The translations under genes were made by a program, and so were the position numbers. Below are positions 35,779-44,906 of a DNA stretch of 64,000 nt, piece by piece; position 1 is the stretch's first letter, and the number at the start of each line of letters is the position of its first letter. Source of the stretch: Acetobacteraceae bacterium (GTDB lineage Bacteria; Pseudomonadota; Alphaproteobacteria; Acetobacterales; Acetobacteraceae); NCBI GenBank assembly GCA_030041255.1, contig JASHOF010000012.1:152657-216656 (forward strand), read 5' to 3'. The notes under the pieces are model-generated. The model was not told the DNA's origin, did no database searches, and saw only the letters and a program-made list of their open reading frames with translations.

Positions 35779-37318
35779 CGGCGATCAGAGAATGGCCGGT
35801 CATTTCCCGCGGCGTGGAGAGGCCCAGCAGGGCGAGCAATGTCGGGGCGATGTCGGCGAGACGCCCGGAGGAAAGGCTTCTCGTGCCGGCGCCGGCCAGC
35901 AGCACCGGCACCGGGTTGGTGGTGTGCGCGGTGTGCGGCCCGCCGGTGAGCGGATCGCGCATCTGCTCGCAATTGCCGTGATCGGCGGTTACGAGAAGAG
36001 CGCCATGAGCTGCCTCGAGCGCGGCGGCGATGCGGCCGAGCTCCTGGTCCACCGCCTCGACCGCGCGGACCGCGGCGGCGAGGCTGCCGGTATGCCCGAC
36101 CATGTCGGGGTTGGCGAAATTGAGCACGATCAGGTCATAGCGCCCCGACTCGATGGCGGCCAACGCCTTCGCGGCGAGCTCGGGGGCGGACATCTCGGGC
36201 TTCCGATCGTAGGTCGCAACCTTGGGCGAGGGGACCAGAACGCGGTCCTCACCCGGAAAGGGCGCCTCGCGGCCGCCGTTCAGGAAGTATGTCACGTGGG
36301 CGTATTTCTCGGTTTCCGCCATGCGAAGCTGGGCCAGGCCGGCACCTGACACCACTTCGCCGAGAAGGTTGGCGAGCGGGACAGGCGGGAACAGTACCGG
36401 GAGAAACGGCGCCAGCGCGGTGCCGTAGTCGGTCATGCCGGCGGCCACGGCGAAGCGGGGGAGGCGCGGGCGGGCAAATCCGGAGAACGCCGGGTCGAGC
36501 AAGGCGGCGAGGAGTTGGCGCACACGGTCAGCGCGGAAGTTGAACGAGAGCAGGCCATCACCATCGCGGATGCCGCCATAGGCGCCGATCACGGCCGGAG
36601 GGACGAATTCATCGCCGGTGCCGGCCGCATGGGCCGCCGCAACCACCGCCATCGCGTCCGGAAAATGCGGTCCACCGGCCTCGGCGATGGCACGCCAGGC
36701 TTTCTCCACGCGCTCCCAACGCTGGTCGCGATCCATCGCGAAATACCGCCCGGAGATGCTGGCGATGGTGGTGGATTCGGGCAATGCGGCGAGGAAAGGC
36801 GGAAGGTCGGTTGCCGATGCGGAGGGTGCGGTGTCGCGCCCGTCGAGGAAGATGTGAAGCTGCGTCGGGATCCCCTCGGCTGAGAGCACCCGAGCGAGAG
36901 CGAGTGCGTGGCTCTGGTGCGAATGCACCCCACCCGGCGAGACGAGACCCATCAGGTGGCAGGAACCGCCGCTTTCGCGGAGAGCGGCGAAGAGCGCCCT
37001 CAGCGCCGGGGCACGGGAAAGGCTCCCATCGGCGATCGCCTGGTCGATCCGGGGCAGGTCCTGCATCACGACCCGGCCGGCACCGATGTTGAGGTGCCCG
37101 ACCTCGGAATTCCCCATCTGGCCGTCGGGCAGGCCGACGTCGCGGCCGGAGGTGCGAAGGAAAGCGTGCGGGGCGGATGCCCAGAGGCGGTCGAAGGTGG
37201 GAGTGCGCGCCTGACGGATGGCGTTGTCGGAGGCCTCCTCGCGCCAGCCCCAGCCGTCGAGGATGACCAGCATCACCGGGCGTGGGCGTCGGGGGCCGCT
37301 CTCCGGAGGCAGGGTCAT
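35756..37318 (-). CDS. gpmI: 2,3-bisphosphoglycerate-independent phosphoglycerate mutase
   Basis: 520 aa. Alkaline-phosphatase-superfamily enzyme interconverting 3- and 2-phosphoglycerate with two Mn ions. Visible: VILDGWGWRE, catalytic S71 in MGNSEVGHLNIGAGR, HSHQSHALALA-type substrate loop, RADRVRQL, VATYDRKPEMSA, NFANPDMVGHTG and TADHGNCEQM, all in family order. It leads a gpmI-envC-ctpA run common in alphaproteobacteria. Confidence 0.96.
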   Translation of the reverse strand: MTLPPESGPRRPRPVMLVILDGWGWREEASDNAIRQARTPTFDRLWASAPHAFLRTSGRDVGLPDGQMGNSEVGHLNIGAGRVVMQDLPRIDQAIADGSLSRAPALRALFAALRESGGSCHLMGLVSPGGVHSHQSHALALARVLSAEGIPTQLHIFLDGRDTAPSASATDLPPFLAALPESTTIASISGRYFAMDRDQRWERVEKAWRAIAEAGGPHFPDAMAVVAAAHAAGTGDEFVPPAVIGAYGGIRDGDGLLSFNFRADRVRQLLAALLDPAFSGFARPRLPRFAVAAGMTDYGTALAPFLPVLFPPVPLANLLGEVVSGAGLAQLRMAETEKYAHVTYFLNGGREAPFPGEDRVLVPSPKVATYDRKPEMSAPELAAKALAAIESGRYDLIVLNFANPDMVGHTGSLAAAVRAVEAVDQELGRIAAALEAAHGALLVTADHGNCEQMRDPLTGGPHTAHTTNPVPVLLAGAGTRSLSSGRLADIAPTLLALLGLSTPREMTGHSLIADAEPARS

Positions 37319-37327
37319 TCGGCCCGA

Positions 37328-37831
37328 TTATTCCTTCGGCGAGCCGCGCTGGCGGAAGGCATCGAGGCTGACGACCTGTGGTGCCTCTGCCGGCAGGGCT
37401 TCGGCATCGGCGGATTTTTCCGGGGCAGGCGCGTCTTCCGCCGCATCGGAAGGCGGGGCGAAGCGCAGGCCGAAGCGGACTTCGGGATCAGCGAAGGCAG
37501 TGAGCGCCGCCAACGGCACGACCAGGGTGGCCGGCACGCCGCCGAAGGAAAGGCCGACGCGGAACCGTTGCGCGGCCCGATCGACAGCCAGATCCCAGAA
37601 CTGGTGTTGCAGCACGATCGTCATTTCGTCGGGGAAGCGGCTCTTGAGGCGGGCCGGGATCTCGACGCCGGGGTGGCCGGTGAGGAAGGTCAGGTAGAAA
37701 TGATGGCCGCCGGGCAGGCCGTGGCGGGCGACGTGATCCAACGCCTCCTCGACGACGTGGCGGAGCGCCTCGGTCGCCCAGGTATCGTAAGGCAGGAGGC
37801 TTTGTTTCGCCGGTTCCTCGTGCTCGGCCAT
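37328..37831 (-). CDS. sspB: ClpXP adaptor SspB
   Basis: 167 aa. The alphaproteobacterial SspB fold is visible from LLPYDTWATEALRHVV through HFYLTFLT, FPDEMTIVLQHQFWDL and RFRVGLSFGG. The acidic proline-rich linker (about 125-150) ends in VSLDAFRQRG, corresponding to the ClpX-binding tail. SspB tethers ssrA-tagged proteins to ClpXP. The tmRNA gene that produces those tags lies directly upstream on the same strand (37912-38195), so tag and adaptor are encoded together. Confidence 0.9.
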   Translation of the reverse strand: MAEHEEPAKQSLLPYDTWATEALRHVVEEALDHVARHGLPGGHHFYLTFLTGHPGVEIPARLKSRFPDEMTIVLQHQFWDLAVDRAAQRFRVGLSFGGVPATLVVPLAALTAFADPEVRFGLRFAPPSDAAEDAPAPEKSADAEALPAEAPQVVSLDAFRQRGSPKE

Positions 37832-37911
37832 GACCTTCGTTCCGCGATTGGCCTCGCTCCATAACGCGGCGGGGTAAGGGGCGAAAAGGGCAGAAAGGAG
37901 ACTTTGCGGAA

Positions 37912-38195
37912 GTGGGGGGCTTCTGTTGCCCGGTGCCCCCCGAACCGCGCTTATTGCTTATGCAGCAACAGCGAGCGCCACGTTGTCGTTGGCACTTATG
38001 ATCGGCCCGATAACGGCGGAACCATGCCGGGCGAAAGATGGGTCTTTACCACGCGTGTCGAGCCTGTTTCGCCCCCGTTCGGGCGGCCCTGCCGGCCGGA
38101 GGACCGGGAGGGCCGAAACTGGTGGAGGCGCCGGGCACTGCCCCCGGGTCCACAACGCTTATTCCACGCACCGTTTATCGCCATAGCCGGCAAGC
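37912..38195 (-). ncRNA. ssrA: tmRNA, two-piece permuted form
   Basis: Minus strand, permuted order. The acceptor piece ends in GCGCCTCCACCA with its last A at 38120 and contains a T-arm-like stem upstream. The coding piece starts GGGGGCGAAACAGGCTCGAC at 38076. GGGGGCG pairs with CGCCTCC (one G-T) to rebuild the seven-pair acceptor stem. The tag frame at 37993-37958 reads ANDNVALAVAA then TAA. The 43 bases between the pieces (38077-38119) should be removed on processing. The outer ends are estimates: the coding piece probably ends after the GC hairpin near 37912, the acceptor piece begins near 38195. Function: ribosome rescue with tagging for ClpXP. Confidence 0.92.
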
Positions 38196-38242
38196 CGGCA
38201 GCCGCAATATAGGATGTCGGAGCCGATTCTGAAAGGATGATC

Positions 38243-39181
38243 ATGTCCCTGGCCTCAGAAGCATCGGAGGGGATAAAGACCGAGCGGCGGCCCGCGAGCG
38301 AGACGCGGCGGGTGACGGTTGCGGCATTGGAGGCGATGCTCGATCGCCCGTTGCCGGTGCTCGACCACGGTTTCGTCAGGGTGGCCGACTACATGGGCGA
38401 TGATTCCGCGATCGTCGAGGCGGCGCGGGTTTCCTACGGCCGCGGCACGCGGCGGCAGAGCGAGGACGCCGGCCTGATCCGCTACTTGATGCGCCACCGG
38501 CACACCACGCCGTTCGAGATGTGCGTGATCAAGTTTCATGTGAAGCTGCCGATTTTTGTCGCCCGGCAGTGGATCCGGCATCGCATGGCGAGCGTGAACG
38601 AGTACTCGGCGCGCTATTCGATTCTCGACCGCGAGTTCTATCTGCCCTCGCCCGAGCACCTCGCCGCCCAGTCGGCGAGCAACCGGCAGGGAAGGGCTGA
38701 GACGCTCGGCGAAGCGGAGGCCGCGTTCGTGCTGGCGACGCTGCGCACCGACGCCGAGCGGAACCATGCCCATTATCTGGCAATGCTGAACGATCCTGGC
38801 GAGGCAGGGGCGCACGATCCAACACGACTCGGGCTGGCGCGCGAGCTGGCGCGCATGAATCTCACGCTCAACACCTATACGCAGTGGTACTGGAAAGCCG
38901 ATCTCCACAACCTTTTTCATTTCCTCGAGCTCCGCGCCGATGCCCACGCGCAGTACGAGATCCGCGCCTATGCCGGGCGGATGCTGGAGGTGGTTGCCGC
39001 CTGGGTGCCGATCGCGCATCAGGCATTTCTGGATTACCGGCTCAATGCCGCCGTGTTCTCCGCGCCGATGCTGGCCGTGCTGCGCCGCATGCTGGCCGGG
39101 GAAAGCGTGAGCCAGGCGGACAGCGGACTTCCCAAGCGCGAGTGGGGCGAGCTGATGGCGGTGCTGGAGAGGGAAGGTTGA
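38243..39181 (+). CDS. thyX: FAD-dependent thymidylate synthase
   Basis: 312 aa from the ATG at 38243; GAAAGG gives it a proper six-base spacing, whereas an ATG at 38237 sits directly on that site. ThyX signature [14 protein letters not shown] present, with HHTTPFE-like HTTPFEM upstream and the C-terminal [13 protein letters not shown]. Makes dTMP with FAD and methylene-tetrahydrofolate. Divergent from the tmRNA gene. Confidence 0.95.
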   Translation: MSLASEASEGIKTERRPASETRRVTVAALEAMLDRPLPVLDHGFVRVADYMGDDSAIVEAARVSYGRGTRRQSEDAGLIRYLMRHRHTTPFEMCVIKFHVKLPIFVARQWIRHRMASVNEYSARYSILDREFYLPSPEHLAAQSASNRQGRAETLGEAEAAFVLATLRTDAERNHAHYLAMLNDPGEAGAHDPTRLGLARELARMNLTLNTYTQWYWKADLHNLFHFLELRADAHAQYEIRAYAGRMLEVVAAWVPIAHQAFLDYRLNAAVFSAPMLAVLRRMLAGESVSQADSGLPKREWGELMAVLEREG

Positions 39182-39325
39182 CGGGGCATACGTGTAGCGC
39201 GTATATGGCGTCCTGCTCCAGGCCGCTGATGTGATCGGCGACCCGGTGATTCGTTGATGCCTGATCGTATTTTCTTATGGAAGCGAACTCATGAATGATG
39301 TGGCCGTGACTGAAGGAAGGATCGC

Positions 39326-39625
39326 ATGGATTTCAGCATTGAAATCCTGGATGCCGATGTCGGCAACACGGCTTTGTTCACAATTTCAGATGGAAGCGTC
39401 GCGTTCGAAGTGTTGGCCGAGGTCATTTTCGAAGGCAGCGTCGGCACGCTTCGCAACGTCCACGTTCAGGGTTCGGGCGCCAACAGCGTCGGGCCGGCGC
39501 GACTCATTCGGCTCTGTCGCCCGGTAAGGGAACCGCTTGGTGTCCAGGAACTCCGAGTTGAAGGCGCGACTCGCACGTCTGGGTCCGGTCCGGGACGTCG
39601 CCCGCGCGCCCTCGTCTTCCGCTGA
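39326..39625 (+). CDS. Uncharacterised small protein preceding an HTH regulator
   Basis: 99 aa with GAAGGAAGG upstream of the ATG. Sequence starts MDFSIEILDADVGNTALF and ends in a basic GATRTSGSGPGRRPRALVFR tail; it looks like a compact alpha/beta protein. I recall similar tails (GANPGRRP) in small alphaproteobacterial proteins beside HTH genes but cannot name a family. Its last 89 bases overlap the start of the next gene in another frame, implying coupled expression; a toxin or co-factor for that regulator is possible. Confidence 0.55.
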   Translation: MDFSIEILDADVGNTALFTISDGSVAFEVLAEVIFEGSVGTLRNVHVQGSGANSVGPARLIRLCRPVREPLGVQELRVEGATRTSGSGPGRRPRALVFR

Positions 39626-40061
39626 GGGAGTCGTGCTCATCCTGCATCGCACCGGCGCGCTCGACCGGCCGGTCGATCTCGCGCGTCGCCTGGTCGCAGC
39701 CGGACTTTCGCTTCCCGCCGCCCATGCGGCGCTGAACCGCCTGGCGGAAACCGACCGGGCCGTATGCACAATCGACGGCCGTGCGGATGTCAGGGCACTC
39801 GCGCGCGACCTTCGCCGCATGAATGTCGACGCGCGGCGCCGGCTTGCTCCGGCCGCGGCGACGGATCATTTGGCCGAGATCCGAAATCGCCATGGCCTGT
39901 CACAGCGCGAATTCGCGGATCTTCTCGGGCTCGACGTGCGCACTCTGCAGAATTGGGAGCAGGGGCGCAATCGGCCCGACTCGGGGACCGCGAGTCTGGT
40001 CCTGCTCTTCGACCGTGCGCCGGAACTGGTTGCGGAGTTGCTTTCGGAGCCGGTCGTCTGA
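39537..40061 (+). CDS. HTH (XRE-type) DNA-binding regulator
   Basis: Up to 174 aa, starting at TTG 39537 or GTG 39540; AAGGG lies 6-9 bases upstream. The N-terminal 100 residues hold an alpha/beta segment with EGVVLILHRTGALDRPVDLARRLVAAG, and the C-terminal third is an XRE helix-turn-helix: EIRNRHGLSQREFADLLGLD then TLQNWEQGRN, the HigA/MqsA style recognition helix. Probably an autoregulating repressor or antitoxin acting with the overlapping 99-aa gene. Confidence 0.65.
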   Translation: MVSRNSELKARLARLGPVRDVARAPSSSAEGVVLILHRTGALDRPVDLARRLVAAGLSLPAAHAALNRLAETDRAVCTIDGRADVRALARDLRRMNVDARRRLAPAAATDHLAEIRNRHGLSQREFADLLGLDVRTLQNWEQGRNRPDSGTASLVLLFDRAPELVAELLSEPVV

Positions 40062-40064
40062 ACG

Positions 40065-40957
40065 ATGATCGTCGTCTTCGGATCGATCAATCTCGACCTC
40101 ATCTTTCCGCTCCCGATGCTGCCCGGGCCGGGGCAGACCATGTTCGGCCCGGAGCTGCGCATCGAGCCGGGCGGCAAAGGAGCGAACCAGGCGGTGGCCG
40201 CGGCACTGGACGGTGCAGAGGTTGCCATGGCGGGCGCGGTCGGGGACGATCCGTTCGCGGCACCCGCCCTGAAAGGGCTTGGGTCCGCCGGTGTCGACCT
40301 CACGCGCGTGGCGAGCGTGGCTGTGGCGACCGGCGCGGCGGCGATTGCCGTCGATCCGGAGGGGCGGAACCAGATTCTGGTTGCGGCCGGTGCCAACCGG
40401 CTTGCCAAGGCAGCCGCGGTCGAGGACGCAGCACTGGGGCCGGCGACGACGCTGCTATTGCAGATGGAGTGCGATCCCGCGGAAACGGCAGCGCTGGTGC
40501 GGCGGGCGCGGGCGCGTGGCGCGCGGATCATCCTCAATCTCGCGCCACCGGGGCCGCTCCCGGAGGATGTGCTTGCCGCGCTCGATTACCTAGTGGTCAA
40601 TGAAGACGAGGCGGGCTGGCTTGCAGCGCGTATCGGTGCGGCGGAAGACGCTGCATCGCTCGCGGCAAAACTCGGCACGGGCGTGGTGCGCACGCTCGGA
40701 GCGGGAGGGGCGGAGGCTGCGCGCGGCGGCATGCAGGTGCGATTCCCCGCGCAGCCGGTCACGGTGGTCGATACGACCGCGGCGGGGGAGACTGCCTTGC
40801 CGGGGTTTTTGCAGCCGCGCTCGATCGCGGCGCGCCGCTTTCGGATGCGCTGCGCAGAGCCGTGGTTGCCGCAGGCCTGTGCTGCACGCGGGCCGGCAGC
40901 CAGGGCAGCATACCGACGGCCGCGGAGACCGATGCAGCGCTCCGTCCGTTTGCATAG
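40065..40957 (+). pseudogene. rbsK: Ribokinase-family (PfkB) sugar kinase with frameshift
   Basis: Starts four bases after the HTH stop with MIVVFGSINLDLIFPLP and GGKGANQAVAAA, the ribokinase substrate and PfkB-1 motifs. Just before the catalytic GAGD loop, the frame reads DTTAAGETALPG. Removing one G from the five-G run at 40784-40788 restores DTTAAGDCLAGVFAAALDRG and a normal C-terminus ending ALRPFA at 40957. As read, the protein has a foreign 90-residue tail and lacks the catalytic Asp. Either a real one-base insertion or a homopolymer sequencing error. Confidence 0.85.
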
Positions 40958-41007
40958 GAAAGATTGCTGCTCTATCAACCGAACAGGGCGGACAGGGAGA
41001 GAATACC

Positions 41008-41394
41008 GTGGCGAACTTCCAGTGCGATCATTTTCATCTGCGCAGCCTCGATCCGGACAAGTCCGCACGCTTCTATGAGGACATGTTCGGAGCGAAGCGG
41101 CTCGGCACGGTGGACAATGACGGCAAGCTCCGCGTCGTCGTCGAACTCGGAGGCGTCCAGCTTTTCATCGAGGAGGTTCCGCCTGGCACGCATGCCGCAC
41201 CCGAACCACCCTATCTCGGGCTCGAGCATATCGGGCTCCTCGTTTCCGGGATCGATGCCCTGGTTGCCGAGCTGAAGGGGAAGGGCGCGGAATTCGTGGT
41301 CGAGCCGCGCTCGCCGCGGCCGGGAACGCGCATCGCCTTCATCCGCGGACCGGAGAATGTGCGGATCGAGCTGGTGGACCGCAGCGCGGCCTGA
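41008..41394 (+). CDS. VOC-family (glyoxalase/bleomycin-resistance) protein
   Basis: 128 aa from GTG at 41008 with AGGGAGAG upstream. One VOC module: CDHFHLRSLDPDKSARFYEDMFG at the start, ELGGVQLFIEE in the middle, GLEHIGLLVSG for the second half, and RIAFIRGPENVRIELV at the end; H8 or H10, H68-region and the last Glu are candidate metal ligands. Substrate unknown; it may detoxify aldehydes or act as a small ring-cleavage enzyme. Sits between the sugar kinase and a flavin reductase-like gene. Confidence 0.8.
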   Translation: MANFQCDHFHLRSLDPDKSARFYEDMFGAKRLGTVDNDGKLRVVVELGGVQLFIEEVPPGTHAAPEPPYLGLEHIGLLVSGIDALVAELKGKGAEFVVEPRSPRPGTRIAFIRGPENVRIELVDRSAA

Positions 41395-41442
41395 AGTGCG
41401 GCGGAAAGAACTCGCAAACGGATTCGTGCCGGGAGAAATGCC

Positions 41443-41946
41443 ATGAATGCGGATGCCAGGAAGAGCGTGCTCAGGATGATCCCGTACGGGATCTACGTGT
41501 TGACGGCGCTTGACGGGAAGGGCGGCGTGGCGGCGGCAACGGTCAACTGGGTGACGCAGACCGCATTCGCTCCGCCGCTGATCGTGATCGGCGTGAAGAC
41601 CGATTCGGGAGCCTATGCGCTGGTCAAGAGCGTCGGCAAGTTTGCACTCAACATGCTGGGAAAGAGTGGCAAGGGACTGGCCTTCACCTTCTTCAAACCG
41701 GCGGCGCTGGCCGGGCAGCAGATCTCCGGGCAGGCGTTCCACCTCGGAAACAACGGCGCCCCGATCCTGGAGGCGGCGATCGGCGCCGTGGAATGCACGG
41801 TCAAGACCATTGTCGAGCAGGGCGACCATCATATCGTGGTCGCCGAAGTGACGGAGGCACACCTGCCGGCGCCGATCGCCGGAAGGCCGGATGCGGCGAT
41901 CCTGGAAATGAAGGACCTTGGCGAAAACGTGTTCTACGGCGGTTGA
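41443..41946 (+). CDS. Flavin reductase-like FMN-binding protein
   Basis: 167 aa. Split-barrel flavin reductase domain: MIPYGIYVLTALDGKGGVAAATVNWVTQ and PPLIVIGVKTDSGAYALVKSVGKFALNMLG are standard FMN-contact segments, with QISGQAFHLGNNGAPILEAAIGAVEC later. Likely supplies reduced flavin to a monooxygenase, or acts as an electron shuttle. Its last 13 bases overlap the end of the convergent DUF1330 gene. Confidence 0.82.
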   Translation: MNADARKSVLRMIPYGIYVLTALDGKGGVAAATVNWVTQTAFAPPLIVIGVKTDSGAYALVKSVGKFALNMLGKSGKGLAFTFFKPAALAGQQISGQAFHLGNNGAPILEAAIGAVECTVKTIVEQGDHHIVVAEVTEAHLPAPIAGRPDAAILEMKDLGENVFYGG

Positions 41947-42230
41947 GTGCCGGGGAAGAGCACGAGGCGGCCGCGTGCCGAGCGCCTGCGGACGGCCGCC
42001 GCCGCCTGATATTGCGGAGAAAAGAAAAACTCCCGCGCCCGCTCGGGACTATCGAATTCGAGCAGCACGGTGCGACGCGGAACATACTCCCCCTCGAGGG
42101 GCTGGACATCGCCGCCGCGCACGAGGTAGCGCCCGCCGAAGGCGGCAATCGCGGCAGCCGCGAGCGGCATGTACTGCCGGTAGGTTTCCGGATCGGTGAT
42201 CTCGATCTCGGCCAGGATATAGCCTTTCAT
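41934..42230 (-). CDS. DUF1330 family protein
   Basis: 98 aa, ferredoxin-like dimeric alpha/beta barrel family. Recognisable by MKGYILAEIEITDPETYRQYM, GGRYLVRGG, EFDSPERAREFFFSPQYQAA. Function of the family unknown. The start overlaps the GMC oxidoreductase stop (ATGA), so it is translationally coupled to that gene. Confidence 0.88.
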   Translation of the reverse strand: MKGYILAEIEITDPETYRQYMPLAAAAIAAFGGRYLVRGGDVQPLEGEYVPRRTVLLEFDSPERAREFFFSPQYQAAAAVRRRSARGRLVLFPGTQPP

Positions 42231-43816
42231 CTGTCGTCCTCGAGGATCATCGCCGCGCCCTTTTCGGCGATCATGATGGTGGGCGCATTCGTGTTACCGG
42301 TGGTGATGGAAGGCATGACCGAGGCGTCGATCACGCGGAGCCCCGCGATTGCGTGCACGCGAAGCCGGGAATCGACGACTGCCTGAGGGTCTTCGCCCAT
42401 CCGGCAGGTGCCGACGGGATGATACAAAGTGGTGCCGAAGGTGCGTGCGTGCCGCACGAGATCTGCATCGGAAGTCGCGGCGGGGCCGGGCTCTTTCTCA
42501 CCGGCGCTGTAGCGGGCGATGGCCGGCTCCGCCAGAATGCGGCGCGTGATGCGGAGCCCGGCGAGCAGAACGCGGAGATCGTTCGGCGCGGAAAGATAGT
42601 TCGGTGTGATGACAGGGGCAGCGAACGGATCCGGTGAGGCGGCCATGATGGTGCCGCGGCTTTCGGGGCGGACCGGGCAGACCGCAACCGAGAGACCGGG
42701 CGCGCGCTCGAGTGCACCGAAGCGCTGCGGATCGTGGCTTGCCGGCGTGAAGGAAAGCTGGAGGTCGGGGCTCGCGAGCCCCTCGCGCGAGCGGCAGAAG
42801 ACCTGCGCGGTGGTGACACCAAAGGTGAGCGCGCCGCGGCCGGTGAGCACGAATCGGGCGGCCTCGCGGGCGAGGCGGAAGCCATGTGCGAGCTGGTTGA
42901 CCGAGATCGTATCCTTCACCCGGTGCGCGATGCGGGCAACGTAATGATCGGCGAGGTTGCGCCCGACACCCGCGAGTGCGCCAACGACGGGAACGCCGAT
43001 GGCGGCGAGATGCTCTGCCGGGCCGATGCCGGAAATCTGCAGAAGCTGCGGCGAATTCACGGTGCCGCCGCAGAGGATGACGGAACGGGCGGCGAGCGCC
43101 TCGCGATTTTCTCCGCCGTGGCGGAAGGCCACGCCGGTGCAGCGCGATCCCTCGAAGAGAAGGCGGGTAGCGAGGGCGCCGGTCTCGATGCGAAGGTTGG
43201 GCCGGTGCCTGGCCGGGGCGAGAAAACTTTGTGCCGTCGAGGCGCGGAAGCGGCCGCGGCGGGTCATCTGCGAGTAGCCGACCCCGTCCTGGGTGCGGCC
43301 GTTCAGGTCGCTGTTGAAGGGATAGCCGGCCGCCTTCGCCGCCTCGACGAAATGATGAGTGAGAGGGAGAACGGTGCGGTAATCCTCGACCCGGAGCGGC
43401 CCGCCCTGGCCGCGGATCGCGGGCTCACCCGGCGTGTAGTCCTCGGATTTCATGAAGTAGGGAAGAACGTCAGCAAAGCTCCAGCCGCGACAACCCATCT
43501 GCGCCCAGCCGTCATAATCGAGCGGATTGCCGCGCACATAGAGCATGCCGTTGATGCTGCTCGACCCGCCGAGCACCTTGCCGCGCGGCCAGTGGATGCG
43601 CCTTCCCGCGGTGCCGGGGCCGGGTTCGGAGGAGAAGTTCCAGTTCAGCACCGGATGATGCATGAGCTTGAGCGTGCCGGCCGGGATATGGATGAAGGGA
43701 TGGCGGTCGGGTGGGCCGGCTTCGAGCAGGAGGACGCGGGCGCCGCTTTCGCTCAACCGGGCAGCGACGACGGAACCTGCGGATCCGGCGCCGACGATCA
43801 CGTAATCCGCCTCCAT
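42227..43816 (-). CDS. GMC-family FAD oxidoreductase (choline dehydrogenase-like)
   Basis: 529 aa from the ATG at 43816 (AAGGG six bases upstream); an ATG at 43834 would add six residues. FAD-binding DYVIVGAGSAGSVVAARL, LLLEAG, the GMC signature around GKVLGGSSSINGMLYVRG, and the C-terminal catalytic His region (GTTLYHPVGTCRMGED) with VIDASVMPSITTGNTNAPTIMIAEKGA. Oxidises alcohols; substrate unknown but the class includes choline, polyethylene glycol and alkanol dehydrogenases. In-frame extension upstream to 44590 is antisense to the universal stress gene and rejected. Confidence 0.92.
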   Translation of the reverse strand: MEADYVIVGAGSAGSVVAARLSESGARVLLLEAGPPDRHPFIHIPAGTLKLMHHPVLNWNFSSEPGPGTAGRRIHWPRGKVLGGSSSINGMLYVRGNPLDYDGWAQMGCRGWSFADVLPYFMKSEDYTPGEPAIRGQGGPLRVEDYRTVLPLTHHFVEAAKAAGYPFNSDLNGRTQDGVGYSQMTRRGRFRASTAQSFLAPARHRPNLRIETGALATRLLFEGSRCTGVAFRHGGENREALAARSVILCGGTVNSPQLLQISGIGPAEHLAAIGVPVVGALAGVGRNLADHYVARIAHRVKDTISVNQLAHGFRLAREAARFVLTGRGALTFGVTTAQVFCRSREGLASPDLQLSFTPASHDPQRFGALERAPGLSVAVCPVRPESRGTIMAASPDPFAAPVITPNYLSAPNDLRVLLAGLRITRRILAEPAIARYSAGEKEPGPAATSDADLVRHARTFGTTLYHPVGTCRMGEDPQAVVDSRLRVHAIAGLRVIDASVMPSITTGNTNAPTIMIAEKGAAMILEDDR

Positions 43817-43967
43817 TGGCCTGCCCTTCTGCATCTTGTTCCTGCCCGCGACTCGCGCCCTCCGACGTTCCGCCTCGAACGAATGCGGGCTAAAATGCCG
43901 ACCTCTGCGCTGCTGATAAATTCCTGACCGCGGGGACGCAACGACACCATGAGGGAGAGACGGAGAG

Positions 43968-44900
43968 ATGCGGCCGAAGGACATTCTTGTCGTGCTGGAC
44001 GACAGCCGACAAAGCACGATCGTGCTGCGGGTTGCCGTGGAACTGGCGCGCCGGTTCGGAGCGCGTCTCGAGGGCATCTGCCCGCTTGGCCTGCTGGCGG
44101 CGGCCGCGTACCTTCGCGCGGGCGGCGAGGAACCAAGCCTGGTGGGTGGCGTTGGAACGGGTGCTGGCATCCTGGCGCCACTGGAACCGGCGCCCGAGCC
44201 GGCCGTGCCGGCTCCGGACAGCCCCCCTGAACGGGCGGAACGGATCGGTGTTGCGTTGCGCGAGGAGCTTCGGCGTTGCGGGCTCGACGGGAATTTCGTG
44301 ACCAGCGTCGGGCGGCCCGGAGGAGCCGTCGCGGCGCGGGGCCGAAAGGCGGATATCGTCGTTCTCGGGCAGCCGGAGCCAGGGCAGGCCGCACCCTCGG
44401 CGCACCGGCACATGGCCGAGGATGTGCTGATGACGTCCGGGCGCCCGGTATTGATGATTCCGTTCGCCGGAGACTTCAAAAGCGTGGGCAGCAATGTGCT
44501 GATCGGATGGAGCGAAACGCCGGAGGCGGCACGGGCCGTGCATGATGCGATGGCTCTCGCGGACGCGGCGGCCAGGTTCACCGTGCTCACGGTTCGCTAC
44601 GGACCGGCGCCGGACGACCGGATCGAGCTGCCGGGGGCGGAGGCGGCCCGGCATATCGCGCGGCATGGATTCGAAGCGAAGGCGGCCGAGACGGTGGCGG
44701 AGGCGAATCTGCCGGCTTCGTTCATCGTGCGTCCGTCATTGACGGAGGCTGACGCGCTGTTGAATGGCGCGGCCGATATCAGTGCGGATCTGCTGGCCGT
44801 CGGCTGCTACGGACATTCGCGCACGCGCGAGATGGTGCTGGGCGGCGTGACGCGCGACCTTCTCGGCCACATGACGCTGCCGGTCCTGATGTCGCACTGA
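43968..44900 (+). CDS. Tandem universal stress protein
   Basis: 310 aa with two Usp domains. The first (1-150) begins MRPKDILVVLDDSRQSTIVLRVAVELARRFGA and has a proline-rich insertion (residues 60-85); the second (about 165-310) begins NVLIGWSETPEAARAVHDA and ends with the family motif GCYGHSRTREMVLGGVTRDLL. The ATP-binding G-2x-G-9x-G pattern is visible in the second half only. Cytoplasmic stress-linked nucleotide-binding protein. Divergent from the GMC gene and convergent with leuB. Confidence 0.88.
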   Translation: MRPKDILVVLDDSRQSTIVLRVAVELARRFGARLEGICPLGLLAAAAYLRAGGEEPSLVGGVGTGAGILAPLEPAPEPAVPAPDSPPERAERIGVALREELRRCGLDGNFVTSVGRPGGAVAARGRKADIVVLGQPEPGQAAPSAHRHMAEDVLMTSGRPVLMIPFAGDFKSVGSNVLIGWSETPEAARAVHDAMALADAAARFTVLTVRYGPAPDDRIELPGAEAARHIARHGFEAKAAETVAEANLPASFIVRPSLTEADALLNGAADISADLLAVGCYGHSRTREMVLGGVTRDLLGHMTLPVLMSH

Positions 44901-44906
44901 AGGGGG

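Noticed and set aside
43817..44590. N-terminal extension of the GMC oxidoreductase
   Set aside because: Antisense to the universal stress gene; FAD-binding motif begins right after the chosen ATG.
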